From Pedobacter africanus (lineage in GTDB: Bacteria; Bacteroidota; Bacteroidia; Sphingobacteriales; Sphingobacteriaceae): a stretch of 64,000 nt of DNA. The notes beneath the pieces are model-generated. The model saw nothing but the letters and a program-made list of their open reading frames with translations, ran no database searches and was not told where the DNA came from. The stretch spans positions 930,001 to 994,000 of the forward strand of contig NZ_FWXT01000001.1 in NCBI RefSeq assembly GCF_900176535.1. Direction: 5' to 3'. Of this stretch, positions 9,402-18,609 are shown piece after piece. Numbering within the stretch: position 1 is the first letter of the stretch; each line of letters begins with the position of its first letter. A program made the translations under genes and the position numbers.

Positions 9402-9980
9402 TTAAAAGGACCGATAAATGATGAGCAACAGCAGCATAAATCCTTCCCGGGATAGTTTTTGTTTCAGGACCTTGAGCCCCATGCTTTTTTGATTTTTAAC
9501 GGTCTGCAATGAAATGTCGAGCTGTCTGGCAATCTCTTCATTTTTTAACCCCTCCAGGAAACTCAAACTAATGACCCTTGAACATTGCAGCGGTAATTTA
9601 TTTATTTCACGGTAAATCTCAGCCCACACCTCCGTACGAATCATGTCTTCCATAAAACTCTTAGCTGTTGCAGAACTGTCTGCAACCAAGATATGCCTGT
9701 CTTCCGCACGTTTTGTCACCTTCAAAAAATCCAGACAGGAATTTCTGGTTGACACGTATAGAGATGCCTGAACATGTGCGATATTTTCAAATGTTTCTTT
9801 TTGGCGCCAGAGTTTAAGGAACAGATTATTAATTACGTCTTCTGCATCTTCTTCTTCAATATACTTTTGCGCAAAATAACAAAGCGGAGCAAAATAGCTG
9901 CGGTAAATCTCTTCGAACACCTCCGGTTCTCCCATGCTTACGGGCATCCCCTCTTTTATTGAAGATATATCTGCTTTCAC
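9402..9980 (-). CDS. ECF sigma-70 factor (system A)
   Basis: A 192-residue extracytoplasmic-function sigma factor. Region 2 (about 20-85: FEEIYRSYFAPLCYFAQKYI..EDAEDVINNLFLKLW) binds the core enzyme and the -10 region; region 4 (about 130-180: LPLQCSRVISLSFLEGLKNEEIARQLDISLQTVKNQ) has the helix-turn-helix for the -35 region. It heads the minus-strand cluster sigma-fecR-tlpA-susC-susD and presumably drives the downstream genes when the transporter is engaged. The gene is divergent from hepA. Possible regulation of hepA by this sigma factor cannot be decided from sequence. Confidence 0.93.
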   Translation of the reverse strand: MKADISSIKEGMPVSMGEPEVFEEIYRSYFAPLCYFAQKYIEEEDAEDVINNLFLKLWRQKETFENIAHVQASLYVSTRNSCLDFLKVTKRAEDRHILVADSSATAKSFMEDMIRTEVWAEIYREINKLPLQCSRVISLSFLEGLKNEEIARQLDISLQTVKNQKSMGLKVLKQKLSREGFMLLLLIIYRSF

Positions 9981-10161
9981 TTAAGGATAAATTAGCTAAA
10001 CGAATATACGTATAATTCCAGTACTTCCTGTCGCCAGCTTAAAATACGATCTCAATTCTACACGATTGCTACTTCTTTGCAGCGCTTGCTTAACAGTAAC
10101 AGACTCAACAAAAGTTAAAGCTTTTAGCACAATACCAAAACCCCTTACCATTCTGCAATAG

Positions 10162-10169
10162 TATGTTTG
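10162..10169 (+). promoter_or_regulatory. -7 box (TATGTTTG) upstream of hepA
   Basis: TATGTTTG matches the Bacteroidota -7 consensus TAnnTTTG and lies 54 nt before the hepA ATG at 10224. No TTG is present 19 nt upstream, so the promoter would be weak or activator-dependent, as expected for an inducible catabolic gene. A start site near 10176 also excludes the longer reading frame beginning at 10167. Confidence 0.45.
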
Positions 10170-10223
10170 TTTAGATTTAAACCTAAAGCAACAACAACAC
10201 AAACCAATTATAAACCCATTAAA

Positions 10224-11378
10224 ATGAAAATACGGAACCTATACCTGTTAGCCTTATTACAATTGTGTCTTGGTGCAGCCTATGCCCAGAACAAAAAACC
10301 GGTCCCCATCCCATCAAGGGTAAATGTGCAGGCCGATACCGCCAAACGGCAACAGATTATTGATAAGGAATGGGTGGCCGTTGGAATCAACAAACCTTAT
10401 AACCTGCAATACGACCCAAACATTCCTTTTAAGGGAAAACCTTCATACCGTTTTGAGCTAAAAGTTGACGACAACTCACTGGAAGGCTACGCCGAAGGGG
10501 AAACCAAGGGGCGTGTAGAACTGTCTTACAGTTATGCCACTTCAAATGATTTTAAAAAGTTTCCGCCAAGTATGTACCAGAATGCACAAAAACTAAAAAC
10601 AGTTTACCACTATGGTAAAGGCATCTGCGACCAGGGAAGTTCCCGCAGCTATACTTTTTCTGTGTACATCCCATCTTCACTCGAAAAAAATGTTTCTACC
10701 ATTTTTGCCCAATGGCATGGTGCTCCCAGCAGAACACTGGTGCAAACGCCCGAAGGGGAAGTGAAACTTTTAAGCACAGAAGAATTCCTTGCCATTTACG
10801 ACCGCATGATCTTTAAAAAGAACATTGCCCACGATAAAGTAGAAAAGAAAGGAAAAGACGGAAAGGTAAGCTATGTTGCCGGCAAGCCCAATGGATGGCT
10901 GGTAGAGCAAGGCGGCTACCCCCCACTGGCGTTCGGCTTTTCCAAAGGATATTTTTACATTAAAGCCAACTCAGACCGCCAATGGCTGAGCGACAAAACC
11001 GACCGCAGCAATGCCGACGTAGAAAAAACCCCGATCATGAAACCGCTCTCTTCTGAATACAAAACTTCTACCATAGCCTATAAAATGTCTTTTGAAGAGT
11101 TCCCGAAAGATTGCTGGATTACATTTGAAGTAAATATTGACTGGACAAAATATGGAAAAGAAGCACAAACCGTCCTTAACCCCGGCAAGCTGGATGTAAT
11201 GATGAAATACACCAAAGACAAAAAACAGCTGACAAAACATATCGTCAATCAGCAGGAAATCCTTATCGGCCGTAACGACGAGGATGGCTATTATTTTAAG
11301 TTCGGCATTTACAGGGTAGGCAACAGCACCGTTCCGGTTGTTTATAACCTTGCCGGATATAGTGAAACCGCCCGATAA
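10224..11378 (+). CDS. hepA: Heparin lyase I (heparinase I, PL13)
   Basis: Exactly 384 residues, the length of the Pedobacter heparinus heparinase I precursor, and very similar along its whole length as recalled. The enzyme eliminatively cleaves highly sulfated heparin and heparan sulfate (EC 4.2.2.7) in the periplasm. A signal peptide is visible (LLQLCLGAAYA, cleavage near 21/22). Residues implicated in the P. heparinus enzyme fall at the same numbers: Cys135 (GKGICDQGSS), His203 with the basic heparin-binding cluster Lys198/Lys199 (FKKNIAHDKVEKK), and Tyr357 (DGYYFKFGIYR). Start at 10224 gives the proper signal peptide. The gene stands alone between two SusC/SusD systems, with no sulfatase or glucuronidase next to it; either system might import its oligosaccharides, but this is inference. 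Confidence 0.97.
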   Translation: MKIRNLYLLALLQLCLGAAYAQNKKPVPIPSRVNVQADTAKRQQIIDKEWVAVGINKPYNLQYDPNIPFKGKPSYRFELKVDDNSLEGYAEGETKGRVELSYSYATSNDFKKFPPSMYQNAQKLKTVYHYGKGICDQGSSRSYTFSVYIPSSLEKNVSTIFAQWHGAPSRTLVQTPEGEVKLLSTEEFLAIYDRMIFKKNIAHDKVEKKGKDGKVSYVAGKPNGWLVEQGGYPPLAFGFSKGYFYIKANSDRQWLSDKTDRSNADVEKTPIMKPLSSEYKTSTIAYKMSFEEFPKDCWITFEVNIDWTKYGKEAQTVLNPGKLDVMMKYTKDKKQLTKHIVNQQEILIGRNDEDGYYFKFGIYRVGNSTVPVVYNLAGYSETAR

Positions 11379-11449
11379 GAAAGTTAATAATTTGAAAAAA
11401 TTTAGTTAATATTGGGTATGTTCCTTTGCACAACAACAGGGGAACCGCT

Positions 11450-12055
11450 ATGCATCGGGAAGAGCTAAATAATTCAGGAGAAATACAACTGCTGATTGCA
11501 CTGAAATCAGGAGATCGTTCTGCTTTTGAAAAAATTTACCGGATCTATAGCCCCAGAATTTTTCTGAACATCCTTAAAATGGTTAAATCGGCAGAAGATG
11601 CCCAGGAAATTTTACAGGATGTATTTATCAAAGTATGGGAAAAGCGCGACCTGATTGATCCTGAACAAGCTTTTAAAGCCTATTTATTTCAGATTTCAAG
11701 ATTTACCGTTTACAATTTTATACGGAAAGTTAACCTGGACCGGAAACTAAAAGCCTACCTTGCTCAGGAGCATTCAGAACTCTATACCCATATAGAAGAA
11801 GCCATTGCATACCGCGAAAGCGACCGCTTTATTCTGGATGCTATAGAAGAACTGCCTACCCAGCGCAAGCACATTTATAAATTGTGCAAACTTGAAGGCA
11901 AGAGCTATGCAGAAGTCAGTAACCTGCTTGGCATTTCGGCTTCTACCATTAACGATCACATTGTAAAAGCCACCAAATTCTTAAAAGAACGCCATACTTC
12001 TTTTGGTACGGCCATGACCTTAAGCGCCATTTCAGTCCTGTTAAAAAACCTCTGA
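11450..12055 (+). CDS. ECF sigma-70 factor (system B)
   Basis: A 201-residue ECF sigma factor with region 2 (about 20-90: DRSAFEKIYRIYSPRIFLNILKMV..EDAQEILQDVFIKVWEKRD) and region 4 with helix-turn-helix (about 135-185: LPTQRKHIYKLCKLEGKSYAEVSNLLGISASTINDHI). A TTG at 11426 would add eight residues, but the ATG at 11450 gives the normal length, and a promoter-like TTCCTTTG lies at 11421-11428. It is 71 nt downstream of the hepA stop and 80 nt upstream of fecR. It presumably controls the system B uptake genes; read-through from hepA is possible because no strong terminator is seen between them. Confidence 0.92.
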   Translation: MHREELNNSGEIQLLIALKSGDRSAFEKIYRIYSPRIFLNILKMVKSAEDAQEILQDVFIKVWEKRDLIDPEQAFKAYLFQISRFTVYNFIRKVNLDRKLKAYLAQEHSELYTHIEEAIAYRESDRFILDAIEELPTQRKHIYKLCKLEGKSYAEVSNLLGISASTINDHIVKATKFLKERHTSFGTAMTLSAISVLLKNL

Positions 12056-12135
12056 AAAAATATTTTTTCATTATTTCATTTCCGGAGCAGATGTACATCG
12101 GTTTTCAGGTGTATTAGCAATAAACGGATGAAAAC

Positions 12136-13320
12136 TTGGAAAACTCAGCGCAAATAAAGCAGGCCTTTTACAAATACCTGAACAATGAGCTGGACGAGGC
12201 CGAAGCACGTGTTTTTATGGAGCACATGCAGTCGGGCCGCGATCAGCAAACCTTTTTATCATTAATTGAAGAGAACCTGGACAGTCCGCTTGCCAGCCAG
12301 CTGCTGCAGAAACCTGAGCTCCTTTTGCTATTGAAACAGTCTTTCACAAAAATTACTGATACCATTGATGCCAAACCACAACATCGCCGCATAGGCTTAT
12401 GGCCTCGTGTTGCTGCTGTATTGGCCTTAATTGCCATTGGCATTTATTTTTTCAATTACCGCAGTAACCAAGGTCCTGAACAGCTTCAGCAACCGGCTGC
12501 CACTGTTGCCGATATTACACCAGGAAAAACCGGGGCAACATTAACACTGGCAAATGGCAAAAAGATCAGGTTAGCGGATGCAGCAAATGGTCAGATTGCC
12601 CGGGAAGCAGGTATTATTGTGCGTAAAACAACCGATGGGCAGCTGGTTTATGAAATGAGTGCAAGTGATGAGGCCGGGAGCAGCGCAGCAAAAACCAACA
12701 CCCTGAGCACCGCCAAAGGTGAAACCTATATCGTAACCCTGCCCGATAAATCCAGGGTCTGGATGAACGCAGCTTCAAGCCTTACCTACGCAGCCGGCCT
12801 AAACGGACAGGAACGCAGGGTAAAGCTGGAAGGTGAAGCTTATTTCGAGATCGCTAAAGATAAAACACGTCCATTCATTGTAGAAAGCAGGGGGCAAAAG
12901 ATTGAGGTACTGGGTACACATTTTAATGTGAACGCTTATGCAGATGAAGAAAAAGTAACCACTACCCTTTTGGAAGGAAGTGTGCGGGTATGGGGCAAGG
13001 CAGGATCCAGAATTCTGAAGCCTGGCAACCAATCGAAATTAAACGATAACACGATAACTGTAACCCAGGCAGATACAGAACTTGCCACAGCCTGGAAGAA
13101 CAACAAATTTCTTTTTGAGAACGATGACATCCGCTACATCATGCGCATGATTGAACGCTGGTACGATGTAGAGGTGGTTTATACCGGAGAAATACCTGTA
13201 GAGCGGTTTGGTGGTGGTGTATCCCGCTTCGGCAATGTTTCACAGGTATTAAAAATACTGGAATCTACAGGCGGCGCCCATTTTAAAATTGAGGGCAGAA
13301 AGATCCTGGTATCCAAATAA
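12136..13320 (+). CDS. FecR-family anti-sigma factor (system B)
   Basis: A 394-residue FecR-type regulator. It has a cytoplasmic helical N-terminus (FYKYLNNELDEAEARVFMEHM), one membrane segment at about 88-108 (RVAAVLALIAIGIYFFNY), a periplasmic FecR domain (TAKGETYIVTLPDKSRVWMNAAS, GEAYFEI, VLGTHFNVNAY; about 190-285) and a DUF4974-like end (IRYIMRMIERWYDVEVVY). The start appears to be TTG at 12136; an ATG at 12128 is in another frame. It pairs with the sigma factor just upstream and transmits the signal from the STN domain of the SusC at 13535. Confidence 0.92.
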   Translation: MENSAQIKQAFYKYLNNELDEAEARVFMEHMQSGRDQQTFLSLIEENLDSPLASQLLQKPELLLLLKQSFTKITDTIDAKPQHRRIGLWPRVAAVLALIAIGIYFFNYRSNQGPEQLQQPAATVADITPGKTGATLTLANGKKIRLADAANGQIAREAGIIVRKTTDGQLVYEMSASDEAGSSAAKTNTLSTAKGETYIVTLPDKSRVWMNAASSLTYAAGLNGQERRVKLEGEAYFEIAKDKTRPFIVESRGQKIEVLGTHFNVNAYADEEKVTTTLLEGSVRVWGKAGSRILKPGNQSKLNDNTITVTQADTELATAWKNNKFLFENDDIRYIMRMIERWYDVEVVYTGEIPVERFGGGVSRFGNVSQVLKILESTGGAHFKIEGRKILVSK

Positions 13321-13407
13321 AAACAATCAGATAATGTACAGCATGTTAAACTCAAATTAAAAATGGAAAAATGTTTACGAAAGTATAATTAGGCCCTGGG
13401 TATGCCA

Positions 13408-13520
13408 TAAAAAACCAGAAGTGTAAAGGCACCTCTGGTTCAATGTTCGGTCTACGTCAATCAAAATTATTGTTAACCGCAGCTGCCGGGAGTTTTCGAG
13501 GCAACAGGCAGGCTGCTCAA
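13408..13520 (-). ncRNA. Candidate cis-antisense sRNA in the susC leader, system B
   Basis: Transcribed opposite to susC from a box of the form TAGTATTTG (13526-13534, directly before the susC ATG) to a terminator-like hairpin at 13413-13440. On the minus strand the stem is 11 contiguous pairs (arms AACCAGAGGUG and CACUUCUGGUU, 6-nt loop, one G.U at pair 8/21), followed by a run of U and AUGG. On the susC strand the same DNA gives an A.C mismatch and no U-run. Compared with the system A hairpin, pairs 5/24, 9/20 and 10/19 differ by compensatory changes. Ends are estimates. The 213-nt gap between fecR and susC holds nothing else that I recognise. Confidence 0.5.
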
Positions 13521-13534
13521 CCAAACAAATACTA

Positions 13535-16500
13535 ATGTATAGATTTTATACGAAAAAACCGGCCGTACCAGAGCGGTATGCCTACAATTTTTTGCTGATT
13601 ATGCGATTAACCACCGTTATATTAATAGCATCCCTAATGCAGGTCAGTGCCTCAACGCTGGCCCAGAAAATCAGTTTATCTAAAACTAATGCCCCTTTAA
13701 AAACAGTAATCAAAGAACTCAGAACCCAAAGTGGCTATGAATTCATTTACACCGAAAGTGTCTTTAAAACCGCAGTCCCCGTAACCATCAATGTTAAAGC
13801 CGCCAGTTTTAACGATGTACTGGCCCAGGTATTTAAGAACCAGCCGCTCAGCTTTTCCATCGACAGTAAAACCGTCATCATCAAACAACTTCCTGCAACG
13901 GATATCCGTGGCCGTGTGCTCGACGAAAACGGCCAGCCGATGTACGGCGCTACCGTGAGGGTAAAAGGCAGCACCCGCGTGGTGACAACAGATGCCGAAG
14001 GGGTATTTATTCTGAAAGGGATCGAAGATAATGTGGTACTTGAGGTTTCCTACCTCGGATACCTGGTAAAGGAACTGAAAATAACGAAAGAAACCCGAGA
14101 TGTTACCATCAGACTGGTGCTGGCAGACAGTAAACTGAATGAAGTAGTGGTTACTGCATTGGGCATCAAAAGAGAAGAAAGGGCCCTGGGTTATGCCATT
14201 ACAAAAATAGACAGTAACCAGATCAACAATGCGCCATCCGGAAACTGGATTGACGCCCTTTCCGGAAAAGTTGCCGGTTTAAACATGATCAGGTCTAACG
14301 GAGGCCCTGCGGGTTCAAATAAGATCATCCTGCGCGGAGAAAACAACCTTACAGGAGGGGCAGACAATGAAGCCCTGATTGTGATTGACGGGGTGGTGGT
14401 AAACAATGGCAGCGGCAGGCGTACAGCCACCGGAGGATCTGCCGCCGGCCCATCAGACGGGGTTCAGCCAACCGATTTTGGTAGCGGCATTAACGACCTC
14501 AACCCTCAGGATATTGAAAGCATCACTGTCCTTAAAGGCCCGGGTGCCGCTGCATTGTATGGACAGCGCGGTGCAAATGGTGCCATCATCATCACCACCA
14601 AATCTGGTAATGCAAAACGCAATGCCATTAGCATTACCCTGAGTTCCAACGGTGCCATAGAAAGCGCTAACCGCTGGCCAGACCTGCAATATGAATACGG
14701 ACAGGGACAAAGCGGTGCCGATACCTACGGTTATGGCGTAAACAGTGCAAGCAGTCTGGCCTATGGCCCAAGGTTCAACTGGCAGTCTTTTGTGCAGTAC
14801 GATCCCCTAACCCAGGCCGCAGCAACTGAAGCTACGCCCTGGGTACCTTATAAAAACCAGATCAGGGATTTTTTTGAAACAGGAAAGACCTTTACAAATT
14901 CCATCAGCATTAGCGGAAACCTGCATAAAAATACAAGCTTCCGGATATCTGCAAACCATGCGAACAACAGCTGGATCATCCCAAATACCGGCTACCAGCG
15001 CAGCAATGTTTCGTTCTCTGTCAATAGCAAGCTGACTTCAAAACTCAGCTTATCTGCAAAAGCAGGCTACACCAACCGGGAAAGCGAGAACTTACCGGGC
15101 ATGGGCTATGGAAACCAATCGGTAATGTACTGGTACGTGTTCTGGGTACCCAATGCCGATATCAACTGGCTGCGCAACTACTGGACAAACGGCAAAGAAT
15201 ACACCGAGTTGAAAGATGTTTTTACGGCATCACCAGAAAACCCTTATGCCATCTCGTACGAGTTCATCAACAGTTCAAAACGCAATGGCATAACCGGTAA
15301 CGTTCAGTTGAATTATGCTTTTACCAAAGAACTGAGCTTACAGTTAAGGGCAACCTTAGACCGCACCAGCGATGACAGGGCACAAAAAAGGCCCTGGACG
15401 GCCGCACGTCTGGCCACCGGTTCTTACCGTACCCAGGATATCATATCTAAAGAATACAGTGGTGATTTCCTGTTGAAATACAATAAAAAACTGAACAACG
15501 ATTTTAACATTACCGCAACCTTTGGCGGCAGTATACTTAAGAACCGTTATTCCAAAAACGAAACAAGGGCCGATGGATTGGTAGAGCCAAATGTTTACAA
15601 TTTTGACAATGCAGCAAATCCCCTGGTATATGTACCGGATACCTCGCGGTTCTCTTTGAACAGTATGTATGGTTTGTTCTCGGCCTCCTATAAGAATTAC
15701 CTTTACCTGGATTTGACCGGACGTACAGACTGGAACAGTACCCTGGCCAACCCGTTCAGGGAAAAAAGCACAGGTTTCTTCTATCCATCTGCCAACCTCA
15801 GTTTCATTGCTTCCGACTATTTTAAACTGCCGCAAACCATCAGCTTTGCCAAGCTAAGATTTTCTGTTTCTCAGGTGGGCAGCGGGGGTACCATACCTTA
15901 CCGCACAGCATACCTGTATGGTTTGGCAGCTAACGGCACCTATCCGAATGGATCATTGCAAAACCCGACCACCATACCCAACCCCGATCTGCAGCCACTG
16001 AAAACTACAGCCTACGAAATAGGCGCAGACATTAAGCTGTTCAAAAACCGTTTGGGTATAGATATTGCCGCCTACAAAGGGAACACCAAAAACCAGATCC
16101 TGGAACGCATTGTAGACCGCTCCTCGGGTTATTCCCGTCAGATCATCAATGCCGGACAGATAGACAATTCAGGTCTGGAAATTGCCATCAATGCTACCCC
16201 TGTTCAAACCAAAAGCTTCAAATGGACCACCTTTATGACCTTTGCTACCAATAAAAACAAGATCATTGCCCTGGCCAACAACGACACTACGGTATTGCTG
16301 CGTTCCAGCGCCGTAGGTGGTGCGCAAATCATAGCCAAGGTGGGTGGTAGTATGGGCGATATGTATGGCACAGGTTTCCTGCGCGCACCTGACGGACAGG
16401 TAATCTACAACGCCAGCACTGGTATTCCCCTAACTTCTGGAACACCGGTTTACCTGGGCAATACCATCCCTAAATACAAGGCAAGTATAGGTACTGAGTT

Positions 16501-17008
16501 CAGCTATAAGCAGTTCAGGTTAAACGTGCTGTTCGATGCACAAAAAGGAGGTGTGGCACACTCTTACACCCATGGGCGCCTGGCCGATTTTGGTAAACTT
16601 TCGGCTACACTGCCAGGCCGTTACAGCGGCATCACCGGAAAGGGCGTGGTAGACAATGGTGATGGTACCTTTAGCCCAAATACCACCATTGCTACCGACA
16701 TTACCTCCTTTTACAACACGGCAATGGGAACCCTGAATGGCGAAGGCGCAACCTATAAAACAGATTTTATCAAATTCAGGGAAGCCAGGCTCGATTATAC
16801 GCTACCAAAGTCTCTGCTGAAATCCATAAAGATCTCCAGGGCAACAATAGGTGTTTACGGTCGTAACCTGGTGATCTGGTCTACCTGGCCAATGTTCGAT
16901 CCGGAATTTGGTACCCTGAGTGGTACCGACATTGTACAGGGCTTTGAGATCGGTCAGTTCCCCTCTACCCGTACTTATGGTTTTAATTTAGTGATAGGCA
17001 TTAATTAA
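13535..17008 (+). CDS. SusC/RagA TonB-linked outer-membrane transporter with STN domain (system B)
   Basis: A 1157-residue SusC-family transporter. It begins MYRFYTKK with signal/membrane segment MRLTTVILIASLMQVSAS ending in LAQ (about 43), STN domain (about 46-113), carboxypeptidase-regulatory-like domain (about 117-195), the segment NEVVVTALGIKREERALGYA, plug (about 215-355: ESITVLKGPGAAALYGQRGANGAIIITTKSG) and barrel. The plug carries an insertion rich in Gly/Ser (GRRTATGGSAAGPSDG) compared with the other two SusC proteins. It imports an unknown nutrient together with the SusD encoded 7 nt downstream and signals through the system B FecR. The neighbouring DUF5689 and phosphatase-fold genes point to a substrate different from systems A and C. 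Confidence 0.94.
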   Translation: MYRFYTKKPAVPERYAYNFLLIMRLTTVILIASLMQVSASTLAQKISLSKTNAPLKTVIKELRTQSGYEFIYTESVFKTAVPVTINVKAASFNDVLAQVFKNQPLSFSIDSKTVIIKQLPATDIRGRVLDENGQPMYGATVRVKGSTRVVTTDAEGVFILKGIEDNVVLEVSYLGYLVKELKITKETRDVTIRLVLADSKLNEVVVTALGIKREERALGYAITKIDSNQINNAPSGNWIDALSGKVAGLNMIRSNGGPAGSNKIILRGENNLTGGADNEALIVIDGVVVNNGSGRRTATGGSAAGPSDGVQPTDFGSGINDLNPQDIESITVLKGPGAAALYGQRGANGAIIITTKSGNAKRNAISITLSSNGAIESANRWPDLQYEYGQGQSGADTYGYGVNSASSLAYGPRFNWQSFVQYDPLTQAAATEATPWVPYKNQIRDFFETGKTFTNSISISGNLHKNTSFRISANHANNSWIIPNTGYQRSNVSFSVNSKLTSKLSLSAKAGYTNRESENLPGMGYGNQSVMYWYVFWVPNADINWLRNYWTNGKEYTELKDVFTASPENPYAISYEFINSSKRNGITGNVQLNYAFTKELSLQLRATLDRTSDDRAQKRPWTAARLATGSYRTQDIISKEYSGDFLLKYNKKLNNDFNITATFGGSILKNRYSKNETRADGLVEPNVYNFDNAANPLVYVPDTSRFSLNSMYGLFSASYKNYLYLDLTGRTDWNSTLANPFREKSTGFFYPSANLSFIASDYFKLPQTISFAKLRFSVSQVGSGGTIPYRTAYLYGLAANGTYPNGSLQNPTTIPNPDLQPLKTTAYEIGADIKLFKNRLGIDIAAYKGNTKNQILERIVDRSSGYSRQIINAGQIDNSGLEIAINATPVQTKSFKWTTFMTFATNKNKIIALANNDTTVLLRSSAVGGAQIIAKVGGSMGDMYGTGFLRAPDGQVIYNASTGIPLTSGTPVYLGNTIPKYKASIGTEFSYKQFRLNVLFDAQKGGVAHSYTHGRLADFGKLSATLPGRYSGITGKGVVDNGDGTFSPNTTIATDITSFYNTAMGTLNGEGATYKTDFIKFREARLDYTLPKSLLKSIKISRATIGVYGRNLVIWSTWPMFDPEFGTLSGTDIVQGFEIGQFPSTRTYGFNLVIGIN

Positions 17009-17015
17009 TACAGCA

Positions 17016-18572
17016 ATGAAACAAATAACATACATCATCACCCTTTTGGCATTTATATCAGTTTTTTTGGGCTGCGACAAGGGTTTTGACCGCGAGAATA
17101 CCGACCCGATAAACATCATCAGTTCCTCGCCGGATAAGCTATTGGCACCGGCACTGGTTAATGTTTTAACCGGCAACATGGTACGTAACCGTAATTTTAA
17201 CAACGAGTTGATGCAGGTAACGGTAACACAAAGTGAAGATGATTTCACTGTCTTCAGGTATAATTTCAGGCCAAATATTGCAGATTACACCTGGAACATC
17301 TGGTACCCCGAACTGACCAACTTCAGGGACATCTATGAGATCGCTTCCAGGCCGGAATACCAGAACGATTCGTATAAAGGCATAGCACTGGTATGCGAAG
17401 CCTGGGTTTTTTCTTTGCTTACCGATACCTATGGCGATGTGCCCTTTAAAGAGGCCAACCAGGGAAAATCTGGCCTGGTAGAACCGTCATTTGATACACA
17501 GAAGGAAATTTATACCGCCTTGCTGGCCAAACTGGAAGAAGCAAATACCTTGCTCACTGCAAATGTTGCCATTGAAGCAGCAAGTGATCCTGTTTACAAA
17601 GGCGACATTGCACTTTGGCGTAAGTTCTGCAACAGCCTGCACCTGCGTTTACTGCTGCGTTTATCGGGCAAACAGGAAGTGGCAGGTACCATGATCGCCA
17701 AAATTAAGGAGATGGTAGATACCAATCCTGCAAAATACCCGGTCTTTACTTCAAATGCCGAATCTGCAGTACTGAAATGGAACGGAACAACTACCACTAC
17801 CGATCCCTATACCAGCCCTTATGTGATCAACCTGCGTGAAAATGATTTCATCATCCCTTCCATGTGCAACTTTTTTATCCTGAAACTGGATGAGTGGAAA
17901 GACCCCCGCATAGACATAGGCGCTCCATACGGCGTTAGCGCACGCAACCGGCTTGGTATAGCACCAGGGTCAGGAGGTTTTATTGGCATAGACAGTGGTT
18001 ACGAACCTGGCAGTAAGGAGCTGCGCCAGGCCTATTTTTATTCCTTCGGCAATTCAGAATTCTCTTTACAAAAGAATCCGCTTACGGGTATGATCATGAC
18101 CTATGCGGAACTACAGTTTATACTGGCAGAGGCTGCAGCCAAAGGCTGGATTTCGGGTTCGGCCCAGACCTTTTATTACACAGGTATTGCCAACGCAATT
18201 AATTATTGGGTACCTAACTTTAGCACCAACATTGCAGGCACGGCATTTACCACCTACGTTGCCCATCCGGATATTGCCTGGAACAACAGCCTGCCTTTAG
18301 ATGCAGCCACGGGCGACAGTAAAATGGAGCGCATCCATATCCAGAAGTATTATAGTCTTTTCCTTACCGATTTTCAGCAGTGGTTTGAATACCGCCGTAC
18401 CGGGCACCCGATATTGCCTAAAGGCGCAGGCCTTAAAAACGGTGGAAAAATGCCGGCCCGGATGAACTACCCGGTTTACATACAATCGGCCAACCCTAGC
18501 AATTACAGCAAAGCTGTAGCCAATATGGGTGGAGATGACATGAACACCTTGGTTTGGTGGCAAAAACCTTAA
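17016..18572 (+). CDS. SusD-like (SusD-like_2 type) outer-membrane lipoprotein (system B)
   Basis: A 518-residue SusD/RagB-like lipoprotein with signal IITLLAFISVFLGC (Cys20) followed by DKGFDRENTDP. The pattern LLAPALVNVL..NFNNELMQVTVT and the later CEAWVFSLLTDTYGDVPFKEA are typical of the SusD-like_2 branch rather than the classical RagB branch of systems A and C. It forms the lid on the SusC at 13535-17008, encoded 7 nt upstream. The C-terminal part (ILKGAGLKNGGKMPARMNYP) is also typical of this branch. Substrate unknown. Confidence 0.9.
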   Translation: MKQITYIITLLAFISVFLGCDKGFDRENTDPINIISSSPDKLLAPALVNVLTGNMVRNRNFNNELMQVTVTQSEDDFTVFRYNFRPNIADYTWNIWYPELTNFRDIYEIASRPEYQNDSYKGIALVCEAWVFSLLTDTYGDVPFKEANQGKSGLVEPSFDTQKEIYTALLAKLEEANTLLTANVAIEAASDPVYKGDIALWRKFCNSLHLRLLLRLSGKQEVAGTMIAKIKEMVDTNPAKYPVFTSNAESAVLKWNGTTTTTDPYTSPYVINLRENDFIIPSMCNFFILKLDEWKDPRIDIGAPYGVSARNRLGIAPGSGGFIGIDSGYEPGSKELRQAYFYSFGNSEFSLQKNPLTGMIMTYAELQFILAEAAAKGWISGSAQTFYYTGIANAINYWVPNFSTNIAGTAFTTYVAHPDIAWNNSLPLDAATGDSKMERIHIQKYYSLFLTDFQQWFEYRRTGHPILPKGAGLKNGGKMPARMNYPVYIQSANPSNYSKAVANMGGDDMNTLVWWQKP

Positions 18573-18609
18573 CGAATAAGATCTGATGTATTCTAAAATA
18601 TTTATAACG

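Noticed and set aside
10167..10223. Longer hepA start at 10167
   Set aside because: It would place 19 unusual residues before the signal peptide and overlaps the -7 box at 10162-10169; the ATG at 10224 gives the family length of 384.
15356..15835. Minus-strand reading frame of 159 codons inside the system B susC
   Set aside because: Antisense shadow of the barrel-coding region with no recognisable family.
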